Source: Pseudomonas lini (GTDB taxonomy: Bacteria; Pseudomonadota; Gammaproteobacteria; Pseudomonadales; Pseudomonadaceae). Taken from it: a DNA stretch of 64,000 nucleotides. Below, one piece after another: positions 46,401-53,173 of this stretch. The notes under the pieces were generated by a model. That model had not been told where the DNA came from and searched no databases. It saw nothing but the letters and a program-made list of their open reading frames with translations. The DNA lies in the NCBI RefSeq assembly GCF_001042905.1, contig NZ_JYLB01000009.1, positions 1 through 64,000 on the forward strand. The letters run 5' to 3'. Made by a program: the position numbers and the translations under genes. How positions within the stretch are numbered: position 1 is the first letter of the stretch; the number at the start of each line of letters is the position of its first letter.

Positions 46401-49400
46401 GCTCAATGGCCAGGTGTACGGCGGCGAGTTGAGTGTCGGCTGGTCGTTCAGCACGCACATGTTCAACGCCTCGACCATCGAACGCCTGGCCGAGGAATAC
46501 GCCCGGGAACTGGAGTTGCTGATCGAGCATTGCTGCCAGCCGGACAGCCATGGAGTCACGCCGTCGGACTTCCCGTTGGCGCATCTGGATCAGTCCCGAC
46601 TGGACGCCTTGCCGGTAGCTCCGTCCCGGATCGAAGACATTTATCCGCTGTCGCCGATGCAAGAGGGCATGCTGTTCCATACCTTGTCGGACAATGGATC
46701 GAGCCTGTACGTCAATCAGATCAGTCTGCCGGTGGGCGGTCTGGATGTTGAGCGTTTCCGTAAGGCCTGGGAGGCGGTCATCGAGCGTCAGGCGATCCTG
46801 CGCACCAGCTTCCATTGGCACGATGGCTTGGCCAAACCGCTGCAAATTGTCCAGCGTCAGGCGACACTCGATTTGCAGGTGCTCGACTGGCGCAATCGCG
46901 ACGCCAGCGAGGCAGACATCGCCGCGCGGGCCGCCGAGGACCGGGCGCGAGGCTTCGAGCTGACCCAGGCGCCACTGCAGCGAGTGTTGTTGATTCGCAG
47001 CACTGAAGATCAGTATCAGATGGTCTGGACCAGTCACCACATCCTGATGGACGGCTGGAGCAGCTCGCGGCTGTTTGGTGAGGTGATCCAGCACTACGCC
47101 AAGGGTGAAATCAGTGCAGAAAACGGCCGCTACCGCGACTTCATCGCCTGGTTGCAAGCCCAGGACCAGGACGCCCGGGAACTGTTCTGGAAAGCCCGGT
47201 TGGCCCCGGTCAACGAGGCGACGGCGTTGAGCCAGGCCATCCATCCACGGCATGTGTCCGATGAACCCGGCCACAACGCCATTTACTCCCATTGGGACGC
47301 GCAACAGACCGGTCGTCTGCTGCAGTTCTGCCGCGATCTGCGGATTACGCCGAACACGTTGATCCAGGGCGCATGGTTGCTGCTGTTGCAGCGCTACACC
47401 GGGAAAAACACCGTGACCTTTGGTGCCACGGTGTCCGGGCGTCCCGAGAGTTTGCCCAATGTCGGCAACATGCTGGGGCTGTTCATCAACACCTTGCCGA
47501 TCATTCAGACGCTGGAACCGGATCAGCCTCTGGCAGACTGGCTAAACCGGATCCAGGCTTACAACCTGGATATCCGCGACCATTCCCAGGCTCCGTTGGC
47601 GGACGTGCAACGCTGGTCCGGCCTGGGCGGGCAGGCGCTGTTCGACAGCATCATCGTGTTCGAGAACTACCCGATCGACGACCGCCTGCAAGAGGACAAC
47701 GATACCGGCCTGAGCTTCGGCAAATCCATCGGCCATGACGTGACGAACGTGCCGATGGACCTGGCGGTGACGCTCGGCGACGAATTGTCGATTGAATACC
47801 TGTACCTGCGCAGCCACTTCAGTGCCGAGGCGGTGGAAGGAATTCGACTGACCCTGGAAAACACCCTTGAGGCGATGATGCGCGCGCCTCACGAACGCCT
47901 GGGTAACCTGCAGCGCCTGTCTTCTGAACAATGGCAGGCGATGCAAACCTGGAGCGCCGAGCCGCCGGCGGATCATCAGCCGCAGCTGTTGCCGGAACTG
48001 ATCAGCCGACACGCCTTGAGTCAGCCCGAGGCCATTGCGGTGCAATGCGCCGGGCAGAGTTTGAGCTACGGCGAGCTGGAACGCCGGGCCAATCGTCTGG
48101 CTCACTGCTTGATCGAGCATGGCGCGGGGCCGGAAGTGGTGATCGGCGTGGCACTGCCGCGCTCGCTGGAAATGGTCGTCAGCTTCCTCGCCGTGCTCAA
48201 AAGCGGCGCCGCATATGTGCCGCTGGATATTGATTATCCACCGGAGCGTCTGGCGTACATGATCGAAGATTCCGGCATGGCGCTGCTGCTGACCCAGAGC
48301 AGCCTGCGGACGACGTTACCGGCGCCCGAGGGCCTGTTGCGCCTTGAGCTGGATCACCTCGACGAATCCCGTTATGGCGATGAGGCGCCGGTGTGTCGCG
48401 TGCTGGAGCAAGGGCTGGCCTATCTGGTTTACACCTCGGGTTCTACCGGACGGCCAAAAGGCGTGGCGGTCACCCAGGGCCCCCTGAGCATGCACTGTCA
48501 GGCCATCGCCAAACTGTATGAAATGGACACCCGCAGCTGCGAGCTGCACTTCATGTCGTTCGCCTTCGATGGTGCTCATGAGCGCTGGTTGAGTACGCTG
48601 TACAGCGGCGGTCGGCTGGTAGTGCGGGACGGTTGCCTGTGGACGCCGGAGCAGACTTATCAGGCACTGCACGAGTACGGCGTGACCATCGCCTGCTTCC
48701 CGCCGGCCTACCTCAAGCAACTGGCCGAGTACGCCGCGGCCAGCGGTATCGCACCGCCACCGGTGCGCATCTACTGCTTCGGCGGCGATGCGGTGCCGGA
48801 CCAGACTTTCGAACAGGTCAAGGCGGCGCTGCGTCCCGAGTACTTCACCAACGGCTACGGCCCGACGGAAACCGTGGTCACGCCGATGCTGTGGAAAGTG
48901 CCGGTGAGCCAGCAGTGCGAAGCGGCTTATGCGCCGATCGGCCGGGCGGTGGGCGCGCGTTCCTTGTATGTGCTGGATGAAGAACTCAATCCGCTGCCGC
49001 CAGGTTTTGCCGGCGAGTTGTACATCGGTGGCTACGGGGTTGCCCGTGGTTATCACGGTCGGCCAGACCTGACCTGCGAACGCTTCGTGCCCAACCCGTT
49101 TGCTGGCGGCGAGCGGTTGTACCGCACCGGCGACCTGGTGCGCTTGCGCCAGGACGGCGTGGTCGATTACGTCGGCCGTATCGACCATCAGGTCAAGGTG
49201 CGCGGGTTCCGTATCGAGCTCGGTGAAGTCGAGGCCAGCCTGCGGCAACTGGCGCAGGTCAGCGACGCCTTGGTGATCGCCCGGGACAACGCCTCCGGCA
49301 AGCAACTGATCGGTTATGTCGTCACCGATGCTGGGCAGGAGCTGGGCGATGAACTCAAGGCTGGTCTGCGCAGCACCTTGCCTGAATACATGGTGCCGGC

Positions 49401-51084
49401 GCAGATCGTTTGCCTCAGTGCCTTCCCGATCACCCCCAACGGCAAGCTCGACCGCAAGGCATTGCCCGAGCCGGAATTCAAAAGCGAAGAATACGTCGCC
49501 CCGCGCAATCAGCAGGAACAACTGCTGGCGGAGATCTGGTCGCAGGTGTTGCAGGTGGAGCAAGTCGGTATCAGCGACAACTTCTTCGAACTGGGCGGCG
49601 ACTCGATCCTGAGCCTGCAAGTGATTTCCCGGGTCAGGAACCACCCGACCCTGCAGATGGAACTCAAGCTGCGCGATCTGATGCGCTACCAGACCATCGC
49701 CGGCATCGTCGAACAGGACGTGGTGAAGGCGAGCACCGCGCAACCGTCGGTAGACCTCACTCATGTGGCCAGTGAAGGGTTGTTCAATCTGCTGCCGATT
49801 CAGGAGTGGTTCTTTGCCGAGGGCATGGCCGAGTCTCATCACTACAACCAGTCGTTTTTGCTGAGTGCGCGTCAGACTCTGGATCTGGATGCCCTGGAAC
49901 GAGCGCTGGGCTGGATCGAAAACCACCACGACACCTTGCGCCTGCGCTTCTGTCAGGAAGGCGGACGCTGGTTGCAGCGCTATGCCGCACCGACCGAGCG
50001 CCGCGAGCCGGTGCTCTGGCGCCGCGAGGCCGAGAACAGTGAGCAGGTCGAAGCCTTGGCCAACCTGACGCAGCGCAGCCTCAAACTCGACGATGGACCG
50101 GCCTGGCGCGTGGTGCACATCGCCTTGCCGGACGGCCAGGCGCGGCTGTTGATGGTCATCCACCATCTGGTGGTTGACACCGTGTCGTGGCGGATTCTGC
50201 TCGATGACTTGAAGGTGGCCTACGAGGCTTGCGTGATGGGCATCGAACCGCAATTGCCGATCCGCACCAGCAGCTATCGCGCATTTGCCGAAGCCCTGCA
50301 GGCGCAGGCGCCGGTGATTGCCGAGCAGGAATTGAACTACTGGCTGGAGCAACTGGATCAGCCGGGTATCGACCTGCCGTGCGACAACCGTCGCGGCAAG
50401 AATCAGGTGCGTCACCAGGCTCAGGCGCGGCTCAAGTTGTCCCGCGAGCACACCGAGCAGTTGCTCAAGCAGGCGCCGGCGGTCTATCGCACGCAGATCA
50501 ACGATTTGCTGCTGTCGGCCCTGAGTCGGGCGTTGTGTCGTTGGAGCGAACAACCGTCGGCGCTGATTCTGCTGGAAGGGCACGGTCGCGAGGACCTGTT
50601 CGAGAACATCGACCTGAGTCGCAGCCTGGGCTGGTTCACCAGCATGTTCCCGGTCCGGCTCACTCCCGACAGCGCGGACATCGGTGCGTCGATCATCAAC
50701 GTACAGGCGCAGTTGGCGGCCATCCCACAGAAGGGCATCGGCTACGGCGTGTTGCGTCATCTGGCCGGCCCGCAACTGGCCCGCCAATTGGCCGACCTGC
50801 CGCAGGCACGGGTGACGTTCAACTATCTGGGGCAGTTCGACCAGAGCTTCGACGAGCAAGCGTTGCTGGTGCCGGCGCTGGAAGAAACCGGCGACAACTA
50901 CAGCCTGCAGGCCAATCTGGGCAACTGGCTGGAGGTTGTCGGTCAGGTGTACGACGGTCAGTTGGCGCTGCGTTGCATCTACAGCACCCAGCGTTATCGA
51001 GCCAGCACCATGGAGTCGTTCATGCAGGATTATCAGCGCGAGCTTGAGGCGTTGATCGAGCATTGCATGGCGCGGGTGGGCTGA
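37414..51084 (+). CDS. pyoverdine side-chain NRPS 3, three C-A-T-E modules (Thr, Ala, OHOrn), no thioesterase
   Basis: A 4556-residue synthetase. Module 1: LCL C ~176, A ~658, T ~1052, E ~1236. Module 2: DCL C ~1706, A ~2171, T ~2551, E ~2737. Module 3: DCL C ~3207, A ~3673, T ~4056, E ~4249 (HHLVVDTVSW; NYLGQF ~4469). Codes: D-F-W-N-V-G-M-V-H (Thr), D-L-W-N-N-A-L-T-Y (Ala) and D-G-E-C-C-G-G-V-T (similar to the hydroxyornithine code of pyoverdine NRPSs, from memory). The chain would end D-Thr, D-Ala, D-OHOrn. The protein stops right after the E domain (HCMARVG), with no thioesterase. GTG start at 37414 after GAGGGG. Confidence 0.9.
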   Translation: MQELIESVGQLSAKQRKALAVLLKQKGVNLFDIAPVFKRTAEEPLLLSYAQQRQWFLWQWAPHSAAYNIPTALRLQGPLDVAALQRSVQALIERHETLRTVFTQDAGQPLQTILPAGSFALDIHELSPELAANPQASIQAFVQTQSQQAFDLQTGPLLRAALLQVTPHDHVLVLTLHHIVSDGWSLQVMIEELVQLYAGFNLGHDAGLPALPIQYADYALWQRQWMEAGEQERQLAYWQHKLGGEQPVLELPTDRARPVEQSFAGASHNLILDPVLSDSLKAFARRENVTLFVLLLASFQALLHRYSGQADIRVGVPVANRGRVEIERLIGFFVNTQVLKADVDGQASFVDLLRQVRQTAQEAQAHQDLPFEQLVEALEPGRSLSHSPLFQVMFNHQAESRISVETRLNGLSIEPLEWQSATAQFDLVLNTTEQAHGIEAVLKYATDLFEPATIERLAQHWRNLLRAIVEDPTQRIAQLPVLDDAQQQQLLAHWNPSPNPNPMARPVSQCIHQLIEAQAERRPDAPAVVFAGQRLTYAELNQQANQWAHQLIARGVGPDVRVGVAVERSLDMIVAIVAVLKAGGAYVPLDPSYPDDRLRYMIEDSGIELLLTQGHLLAQLPIPPGLACLDLNQPPQDSSTANPPCRTTADNLAYVIYTSGSTGKPKGALLPHGNVIRLFSATDHWFGFGPEDSWTLFHSYAFDFSVWEIFGALLHGGKLVVVPHDVTRSPEEFYTLLCDEQVTVLNQTPSAFKPLMQVASASSRNHALRYVVFGGEALEVQSLRPWFERFGDRAPTLINMYGITETTVHVTYRPLSMADLQQTHSSPIGEPIVDLSWYLLDDALNLVPQGCIGELYIAGAGLARGYLNQPGMSATRFVPDPFNPVAGERLYRTGDLARLRGDGVIEYIGRIDHQVKIRGFRIELGEIETQLLNHDAVREAVVLAVEGLSGQQLATWIVPNEPLDADAHGGLRDLIKAQLRETLPDYMVPVSWVFLDRLPLTANGKLDRKQLPNPDVSLVQEAYAAPRSELEQRLAEIWQDVLKVERVGLNDNFFELGGDSIISIQVVSRARQAGIRFSPKDIFQHQTVQRLATVAQQSDAVQAMQGDVLGAAVLTPIQQYFFATDIPQRQHWNQSILLTPAEPLQAAALEQALEHLQRHHDALRLRYRQTAGGWAQEHAAVDQPNALLRTVALPDSEALPALCLELQRSLNLSDGPLIRAALVDLPDASQRLLLVIHHLVVDGVSWRILLEDLQTAYQQLSAGTPLRLPAKTTAFKDWGERLQGYARSTGLETELDYWREQLAEAPTDLPLDNPDGQLQNRFERSVDTRLDAERTRQLLQQAPAVYRTQVNDLLLTALARVLCEWTASDSALVQLEGHGREDLFDDLDLSRTVGWFTSMFPVRLTPQASLEASIKGIKEQLRSIPNKGIGFGLLRYLGNDTAQAALSGLSQPKVTFNYLGQFDNNFDEDALWVPATEDKGAGQDEQAPMSNWLTIDGRVYQGQLSLTWTYSGDVFEEATINALARAYEVALGELIDHCLSHPSGGLTPSDVPLAGLSQAHLDSLPIAAQRIEDIYPLAPMQQGILFHSLYDADASAYVYQMLLDIDGLDVPRFQQAWQRVVDRHEVLRAGFIWGRDGLDTPLQVIYRQLTLEMPEVDVRAEPDLQAALEARALADRERGFDLQNPPLLRLCLLRTADDRHRLIFTCHHILMDGWSNSRMFGEVLQDYAGHPVPSAQGRYRDFLAWLQRQDKDAAQAFWRGQLAELDEPTRLASACHGQTVPGPGKGVHKLTFDAAFTQRLNGFSRQQQVTLNSLVQAAWLLVLQRYTGQSSVAFGATVSGRPVDLPGIEQQLGLFINTLPVIASPPATCSVSDWVRSVQDKNLLLRDYEQTPLQDIQRLAALNGEALFDTLLVFENYPVSDTLEANPGGLRFSGLEHREQTNYGLTLIAGAGEVLSLDFNYLTEHFAERSIAGLAAHLEEVLRQFLDAPQRLLGEIGLLPASELRTLAEWNDHHAAYPAQALIHQGFEAQVEARPQAIALRHAGAGLTYAELNRRANQLARHLQTLGVGAEIRVGVAMPRSAELVIALMAVLKAGGTYVPLDPDYPADRVAYMLDDSQARVLLTQPHLLSQLPETQAQGVWVEAGGQAFADQAPHNLEGRIDSANLAYVIYTSGSTGKPKGVAIAHRNVQALIHWSHEVYSEEDLQGVLASTSVCFDLSVWEIFVTLARGGSIIMARNALELPDLPERDQVRLINTVPSAIAALQRAGQIPSGVRIINLAGEPLKQGLVDTLYRETSVEHVYDLYGPSEDTTYSTCTRREAGGQANIGRPLVNTTAHLLDGQLQAAPIGVAAELYLAGDGITRGYLFRPGLTAERFVPNPLASHGERMYRTGDLTRLRDDGLIEYVGRIDHQVKVRGFRIELGEIEARLLAHDSVREGVVLAVEGHSGQQLVAYVVPTQADLSPQQQDDLSEALKTGLKAHLPDYMVPAQWLFIEQLPLTPNGKLDRKALPTPGANPLQRDYVAPRTALEQQIAGIWQDILKLTRVGVTDNFFTLGGDSIISIQVVSRARQQGISFTPKDLFQQQTVQGLATVAQLGKALAPTDQGPVTGETPLLPIQQWFFEQPLPQRHHWNQSVLLKPLNPLVAAPLEQALHALIDHHDGLRLGFTQTPGSWSASYRTVEQQRLSPLWLESVSDAAHLERVAEHAQRSLDLQQGPLLRAVLFDLPEGEQRLLLIVHHLVVDGVSWRILLEDLQGSYRQLLAGEPLALADKTTSFKHWAEQLQGHARSESLLEQLPYWQAQRSDGAPLPQDNPQGSLQSRHALTLYSRLNPTLTRRLLQQTPAAYRTQVNDLLLTALARVISRWSEQSSVLIQLEGHGREDLFDGLDLTRTVGWFTSLFPVKLTPTQELAGSIKQIKEQLRAIPDRGMGYGVLRYLGDEACQASLRTLPTPRITFNYLGQFDGSFDSQSGALFVPADEVKGAEHSNDALLGNWLTLNGQVYGGELSVGWSFSTHMFNASTIERLAEEYARELELLIEHCCQPDSHGVTPSDFPLAHLDQSRLDALPVAPSRIEDIYPLSPMQEGMLFHTLSDNGSSLYVNQISLPVGGLDVERFRKAWEAVIERQAILRTSFHWHDGLAKPLQIVQRQATLDLQVLDWRNRDASEADIAARAAEDRARGFELTQAPLQRVLLIRSTEDQYQMVWTSHHILMDGWSSSRLFGEVIQHYAKGEISAENGRYRDFIAWLQAQDQDARELFWKARLAPVNEATALSQAIHPRHVSDEPGHNAIYSHWDAQQTGRLLQFCRDLRITPNTLIQGAWLLLLQRYTGKNTVTFGATVSGRPESLPNVGNMLGLFINTLPIIQTLEPDQPLADWLNRIQAYNLDIRDHSQAPLADVQRWSGLGGQALFDSIIVFENYPIDDRLQEDNDTGLSFGKSIGHDVTNVPMDLAVTLGDELSIEYLYLRSHFSAEAVEGIRLTLENTLEAMMRAPHERLGNLQRLSSEQWQAMQTWSAEPPADHQPQLLPELISRHALSQPEAIAVQCAGQSLSYGELERRANRLAHCLIEHGAGPEVVIGVALPRSLEMVVSFLAVLKSGAAYVPLDIDYPPERLAYMIEDSGMALLLTQSSLRTTLPAPEGLLRLELDHLDESRYGDEAPVCRVLEQGLAYLVYTSGSTGRPKGVAVTQGPLSMHCQAIAKLYEMDTRSCELHFMSFAFDGAHERWLSTLYSGGRLVVRDGCLWTPEQTYQALHEYGVTIACFPPAYLKQLAEYAAASGIAPPPVRIYCFGGDAVPDQTFEQVKAALRPEYFTNGYGPTETVVTPMLWKVPVSQQCEAAYAPIGRAVGARSLYVLDEELNPLPPGFAGELYIGGYGVARGYHGRPDLTCERFVPNPFAGGERLYRTGDLVRLRQDGVVDYVGRIDHQVKVRGFRIELGEVEASLRQLAQVSDALVIARDNASGKQLIGYVVTDAGQELGDELKAGLRSTLPEYMVPAQIVCLSAFPITPNGKLDRKALPEPEFKSEEYVAPRNQQEQLLAEIWSQVLQVEQVGISDNFFELGGDSILSLQVISRVRNHPTLQMELKLRDLMRYQTIAGIVEQDVVKASTAQPSVDLTHVASEGLFNLLPIQEWFFAEGMAESHHYNQSFLLSARQTLDLDALERALGWIENHHDTLRLRFCQEGGRWLQRYAAPTERREPVLWRREAENSEQVEALANLTQRSLKLDDGPAWRVVHIALPDGQARLLMVIHHLVVDTVSWRILLDDLKVAYEACVMGIEPQLPIRTSSYRAFAEALQAQAPVIAEQELNYWLEQLDQPGIDLPCDNRRGKNQVRHQAQARLKLSREHTEQLLKQAPAVYRTQINDLLLSALSRALCRWSEQPSALILLEGHGREDLFENIDLSRSLGWFTSMFPVRLTPDSADIGASIINVQAQLAAIPQKGIGYGVLRHLAGPQLARQLADLPQARVTFNYLGQFDQSFDEQALLVPALEETGDNYSLQANLGNWLEVVGQVYDGQLALRCIYSTQRYRASTMESFMQDYQRELEALIEHCMARVG

Positions 51085-51107
51085 GTGCCGGGGCTTTAAT
51101 CATTGCT

Positions 51108-51138
51108 GGAGGGGCGTTGCTCAGGCGCGCCCCTTTTT
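51108..51138 (+). terminator. possible terminator after the NRPS operon
   Basis: GAGGGGCG and CGCCCCTT pair around an ~11-base loop, followed by T5. It lies between NRPS3 and the hydrolase gene and may attenuate rather than stop transcription. Confidence 0.5.
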
Positions 51139-51159
51139 ACGGACATAAGGATTTTTTCG

Positions 51160-52116
51160 ATGTCGTTACACCCTGATCTGGAAGCCTTCCTCGACCTGGC
51201 GCAAGACGGCCAGGACGCAGGCCTGCCGGCGCTGCATCAAATGACACCGGTCGAGGCCCGGGCGATTTTCGAACAAACCACGGCGCAATTGCGTTGGGAT
51301 GCTCCTCAGGATCTTGACGTGTTGGAGGTCAATACCACGGCGCGGGACGGTGCGCCGCTGGCGTTGCGTTTGTATCGTCCGAGCGGGGCGATGTCACCGA
51401 TGCCGGTGCTGGTGTATTTCCATGGCGGTGGTTTTGTAGTGGGCAGCCTGGATTCCCATGACGGAGTCTGCCGCGAATTCTGCCAACGTACGCCGTGTGC
51501 GGTGTTGTCGGTTGGCTATCGGCTGGCGCCGGAGCATCGTTTCCCGACGGCGCTGGAGGACGGTGAAGACGCCTTGTCCTGGCTGGCGGAACAGGCGCTG
51601 GCCCTGGGGCTGGATGCCGGTCGTGTCGCGTTCGGCGGTGACAGTGCCGGTGCCACATTGGCGACGGTATTGGCCTTGCAAGCGGTGGTTCAGCCACACA
51701 CCGTGGCCATCGTCCCCAAGGTGCAACTGCTGTGTTATCCGGTCACTGATGCGTCGCGCACTCACGATTCGCGTTTGTTGTTCAGTGAAGGGTATTTGCT
51801 GGAGAACGACACGCTGGAGTGGTTTTACCAGCACTACGCCCGCAGCCCCGAAGACCTGCTGGACTGGCGCTTCTCACCGTTGCTGGCTGAGGATCTGCGC
51901 GGTGTGGCGCCGGCGATTGTGCTGCTGGCGGGGTTCGATCCATTGCTCGATGAAGGCCAGGCCTACGTCGATAAACTGCGCGCGCAGGGGGTGAGTGTCG
52001 AACTCGAACATTGCCCGGGCCTGACCCATGATTTGCTCAGGCTGGCCTCGGTGATGCCGGATGTGCTGAGCGTGCATGAACGCTTGAGTCGGGCGCTGAG
52101 TCGGCATTTGGGTTGA
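51160..52116 (+). CDS. HSL-type alpha/beta hydrolase, candidate pyoverdine-release enzyme
   Basis: A 318-residue hormone-sensitive-lipase family hydrolase. The oxyanion motif HGGG is at 88-91, the nucleophile in GDSAG (Ser162), with Asp260 (GFDPLLDEG) and His290 (GLTHDLL). It has no signal peptide, so it should act in the cytoplasm where the NRPSs work. It directly follows an NRPS that lacks a thioesterase. P. putida KT2440, whose pyoverdine also ends in cyclo-hydroxyornithine, has a lipase/esterase gene in the same position as I recall. A role in release or proofreading is inferred. The start at 51160 follows ATAAGG. Confidence 0.8.
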   Translation: MSLHPDLEAFLDLAQDGQDAGLPALHQMTPVEARAIFEQTTAQLRWDAPQDLDVLEVNTTARDGAPLALRLYRPSGAMSPMPVLVYFHGGGFVVGSLDSHDGVCREFCQRTPCAVLSVGYRLAPEHRFPTALEDGEDALSWLAEQALALGLDAGRVAFGGDSAGATLATVLALQAVVQPHTVAIVPKVQLLCYPVTDASRTHDSRLLFSEGYLLENDTLEWFYQHYARSPEDLLDWRFSPLLAEDLRGVAPAIVLLAGFDPLLDEGQAYVDKLRAQGVSVELEHCPGLTHDLLRLASVMPDVLSVHERLSRALSRHLG

Positions 52117-52126
52117 TGCCGACATT

Positions 52127-52240
52127 GATCGTTCCCACGCTCTGCGTGGGAATGCAGCCCGGGACGCTCCGCGTCCCACCCTCTAAAGCCGAACGCGGAG
52201 CGTCCGTTGAGGCATTCCCACGCAGAGCGTGGGAACGATC
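52127..52240. repeat. compound inverted repeat (REP-like)
   Basis: A perfect 29-base inverted pair starts GATCGTTCCCACGCTCTGCG (52127-52155) and ends at 52240. Inside it are a second inverted pair (GGGACGCTCCGCGTCCC) and a related GCGGAGCGTCC. The family differs from the GAGCGGGCTTGC REPs elsewhere in the window. Confidence 0.85.
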
Positions 52241-52250
52241 AGTGCGTCTG

Positions 52251-52610
52251 TTAGCCTCGCGGATCGTAGTTATCCAGCACCCGGTTGACGGCCAACTCCC
52301 CGAGCATCACCACCGATTGAATCCCCAGCATCATGTTGCGATGTGGCATGTCCATCAACCCGGCGAACTCACTGAGCATCATGCTCGCTGACGCCAGGGT
52401 TTCACAGGCGTTGACCAGCAGGGTTTCGTTATCGACCTTCTCACCCACATGGTAAATGGTGCTGGGTTTGCGCTTGGTGTCTTGGGGGATGGATGGCTTG
52501 AGGTGGTAATCGAGGGCGCGGTCGGCGGCTTCGTTGAGTTTTTTGGAATCGAGGGATTCGTAGGGGGAAACGTCGTCGGTTTTCGGAGGGTTTGGCGTAG
52601 GTTTGAACAT
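52251..52610 (-). CDS. DUF6124/DUF3077 family protein
   Basis: A 119-residue protein of a Pseudomonas-specific family. Recognisable features are an opening MFKPTPNPP, the YESLDSKKLNEAADRALD segment, and a C-terminal helical pair (ACETLASAS, GELAVNRVLDN). Function unknown; often inserted between unrelated operons. Start at 52610 follows AGGAG. Confidence 0.75.
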   Translation of the reverse strand: MFKPTPNPPKTDDVSPYESLDSKKLNEAADRALDYHLKPSIPQDTKRKPSTIYHVGEKVDNETLLVNACETLASASMMLSEFAGLMDMPHRNMMLGIQSVVMLGELAVNRVLDNYDPRG

Positions 52611-52974
52611 AGATGAAACTCCTAGAGTTGTGGAGCCGCTACACATCGCTGCTAAACGAAAAAGAGGTGGCGGCTGTACGCGGGTTAGCAGACCAGGACT
52701 CTAGAACCCGGCGCACCGAAGTGCCCCACGCAAAGCCGCCATAACATGAACGACTAACGTTGTACGTCTAGAGATGACCCGGGCTGCTAAACCCGATCGC
52801 TGATTGATCAGCGACCCGGAAACGATAGAGCCCGGCCCTTAGACGCACAAGCCAGCGGATTCTGGCGCAGTCGTAGGCAACGGCGCAAGAATGTGTAGCC
52901 TGAGTGAGTATCTGGAAGTGTCGATTAAACAGTGCTTGTTTAGTGGTCTGACTGTGTCTTGTGGTGGATGGACT
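52611..52974. other. non-coding stretch with no recognised element
   Basis: Between the DUF6124 gene and the REPIN at 52975 I see no credible gene, RNA structure or promoter motif. It may contain decayed sequence. Confidence 0.4.
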
Positions 52975-53079
52975 GGCCTCTTCGCGAGCAAGCCCGCTCC
53001 CACAGGGGATCTTCGGTGAACACACTATCTGTGTACGCCTGAGATCAAATGTGGGAGCGGGCTTGCTCGCGAAGAGGCC
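52975..53079. repeat. REPIN
   Basis: GGCCTCTTCGCGAGCAAGCC (plus CGCTCCCACA) and its exact 30-base inverse are separated by 45 bases. It is the same family as 25951-26048 and 63163-63255. Confidence 0.9.
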
Positions 53080-53128
53080 CGCTGGAACACCCTCGAACTT
53101 TCAGTTAAACCACCGTCCTTTTCCCGCA

Positions 53129-53160
53129 CAAAAAAACGCCCCGCATTGCGGGGCGTTTTC
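53129..53160 (-). terminator. terminator of fpvA
   Basis: AACGCCCCGCA-T-TGCGGGGCGTT is followed on the minus strand by a T7 run. It lies 14 bases after the fpvA stop. Confidence 0.9.
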
Positions 53161-53173
53161 ATTGGCGCTGCAA

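Noticed and set aside
50101..51084. Possible thioesterase domain at the end of NRPS3
   Set aside because: The sequence has HHLVVD, EGHGRED and NYLGQF in E-domain order and no GxSxG nucleophile elbow.
51085..51159. PvdS box before the alpha/beta hydrolase
   Set aside because: No TAAAT-N16-CGT or one-mismatch version was found; only a hairpin with a T run is present.
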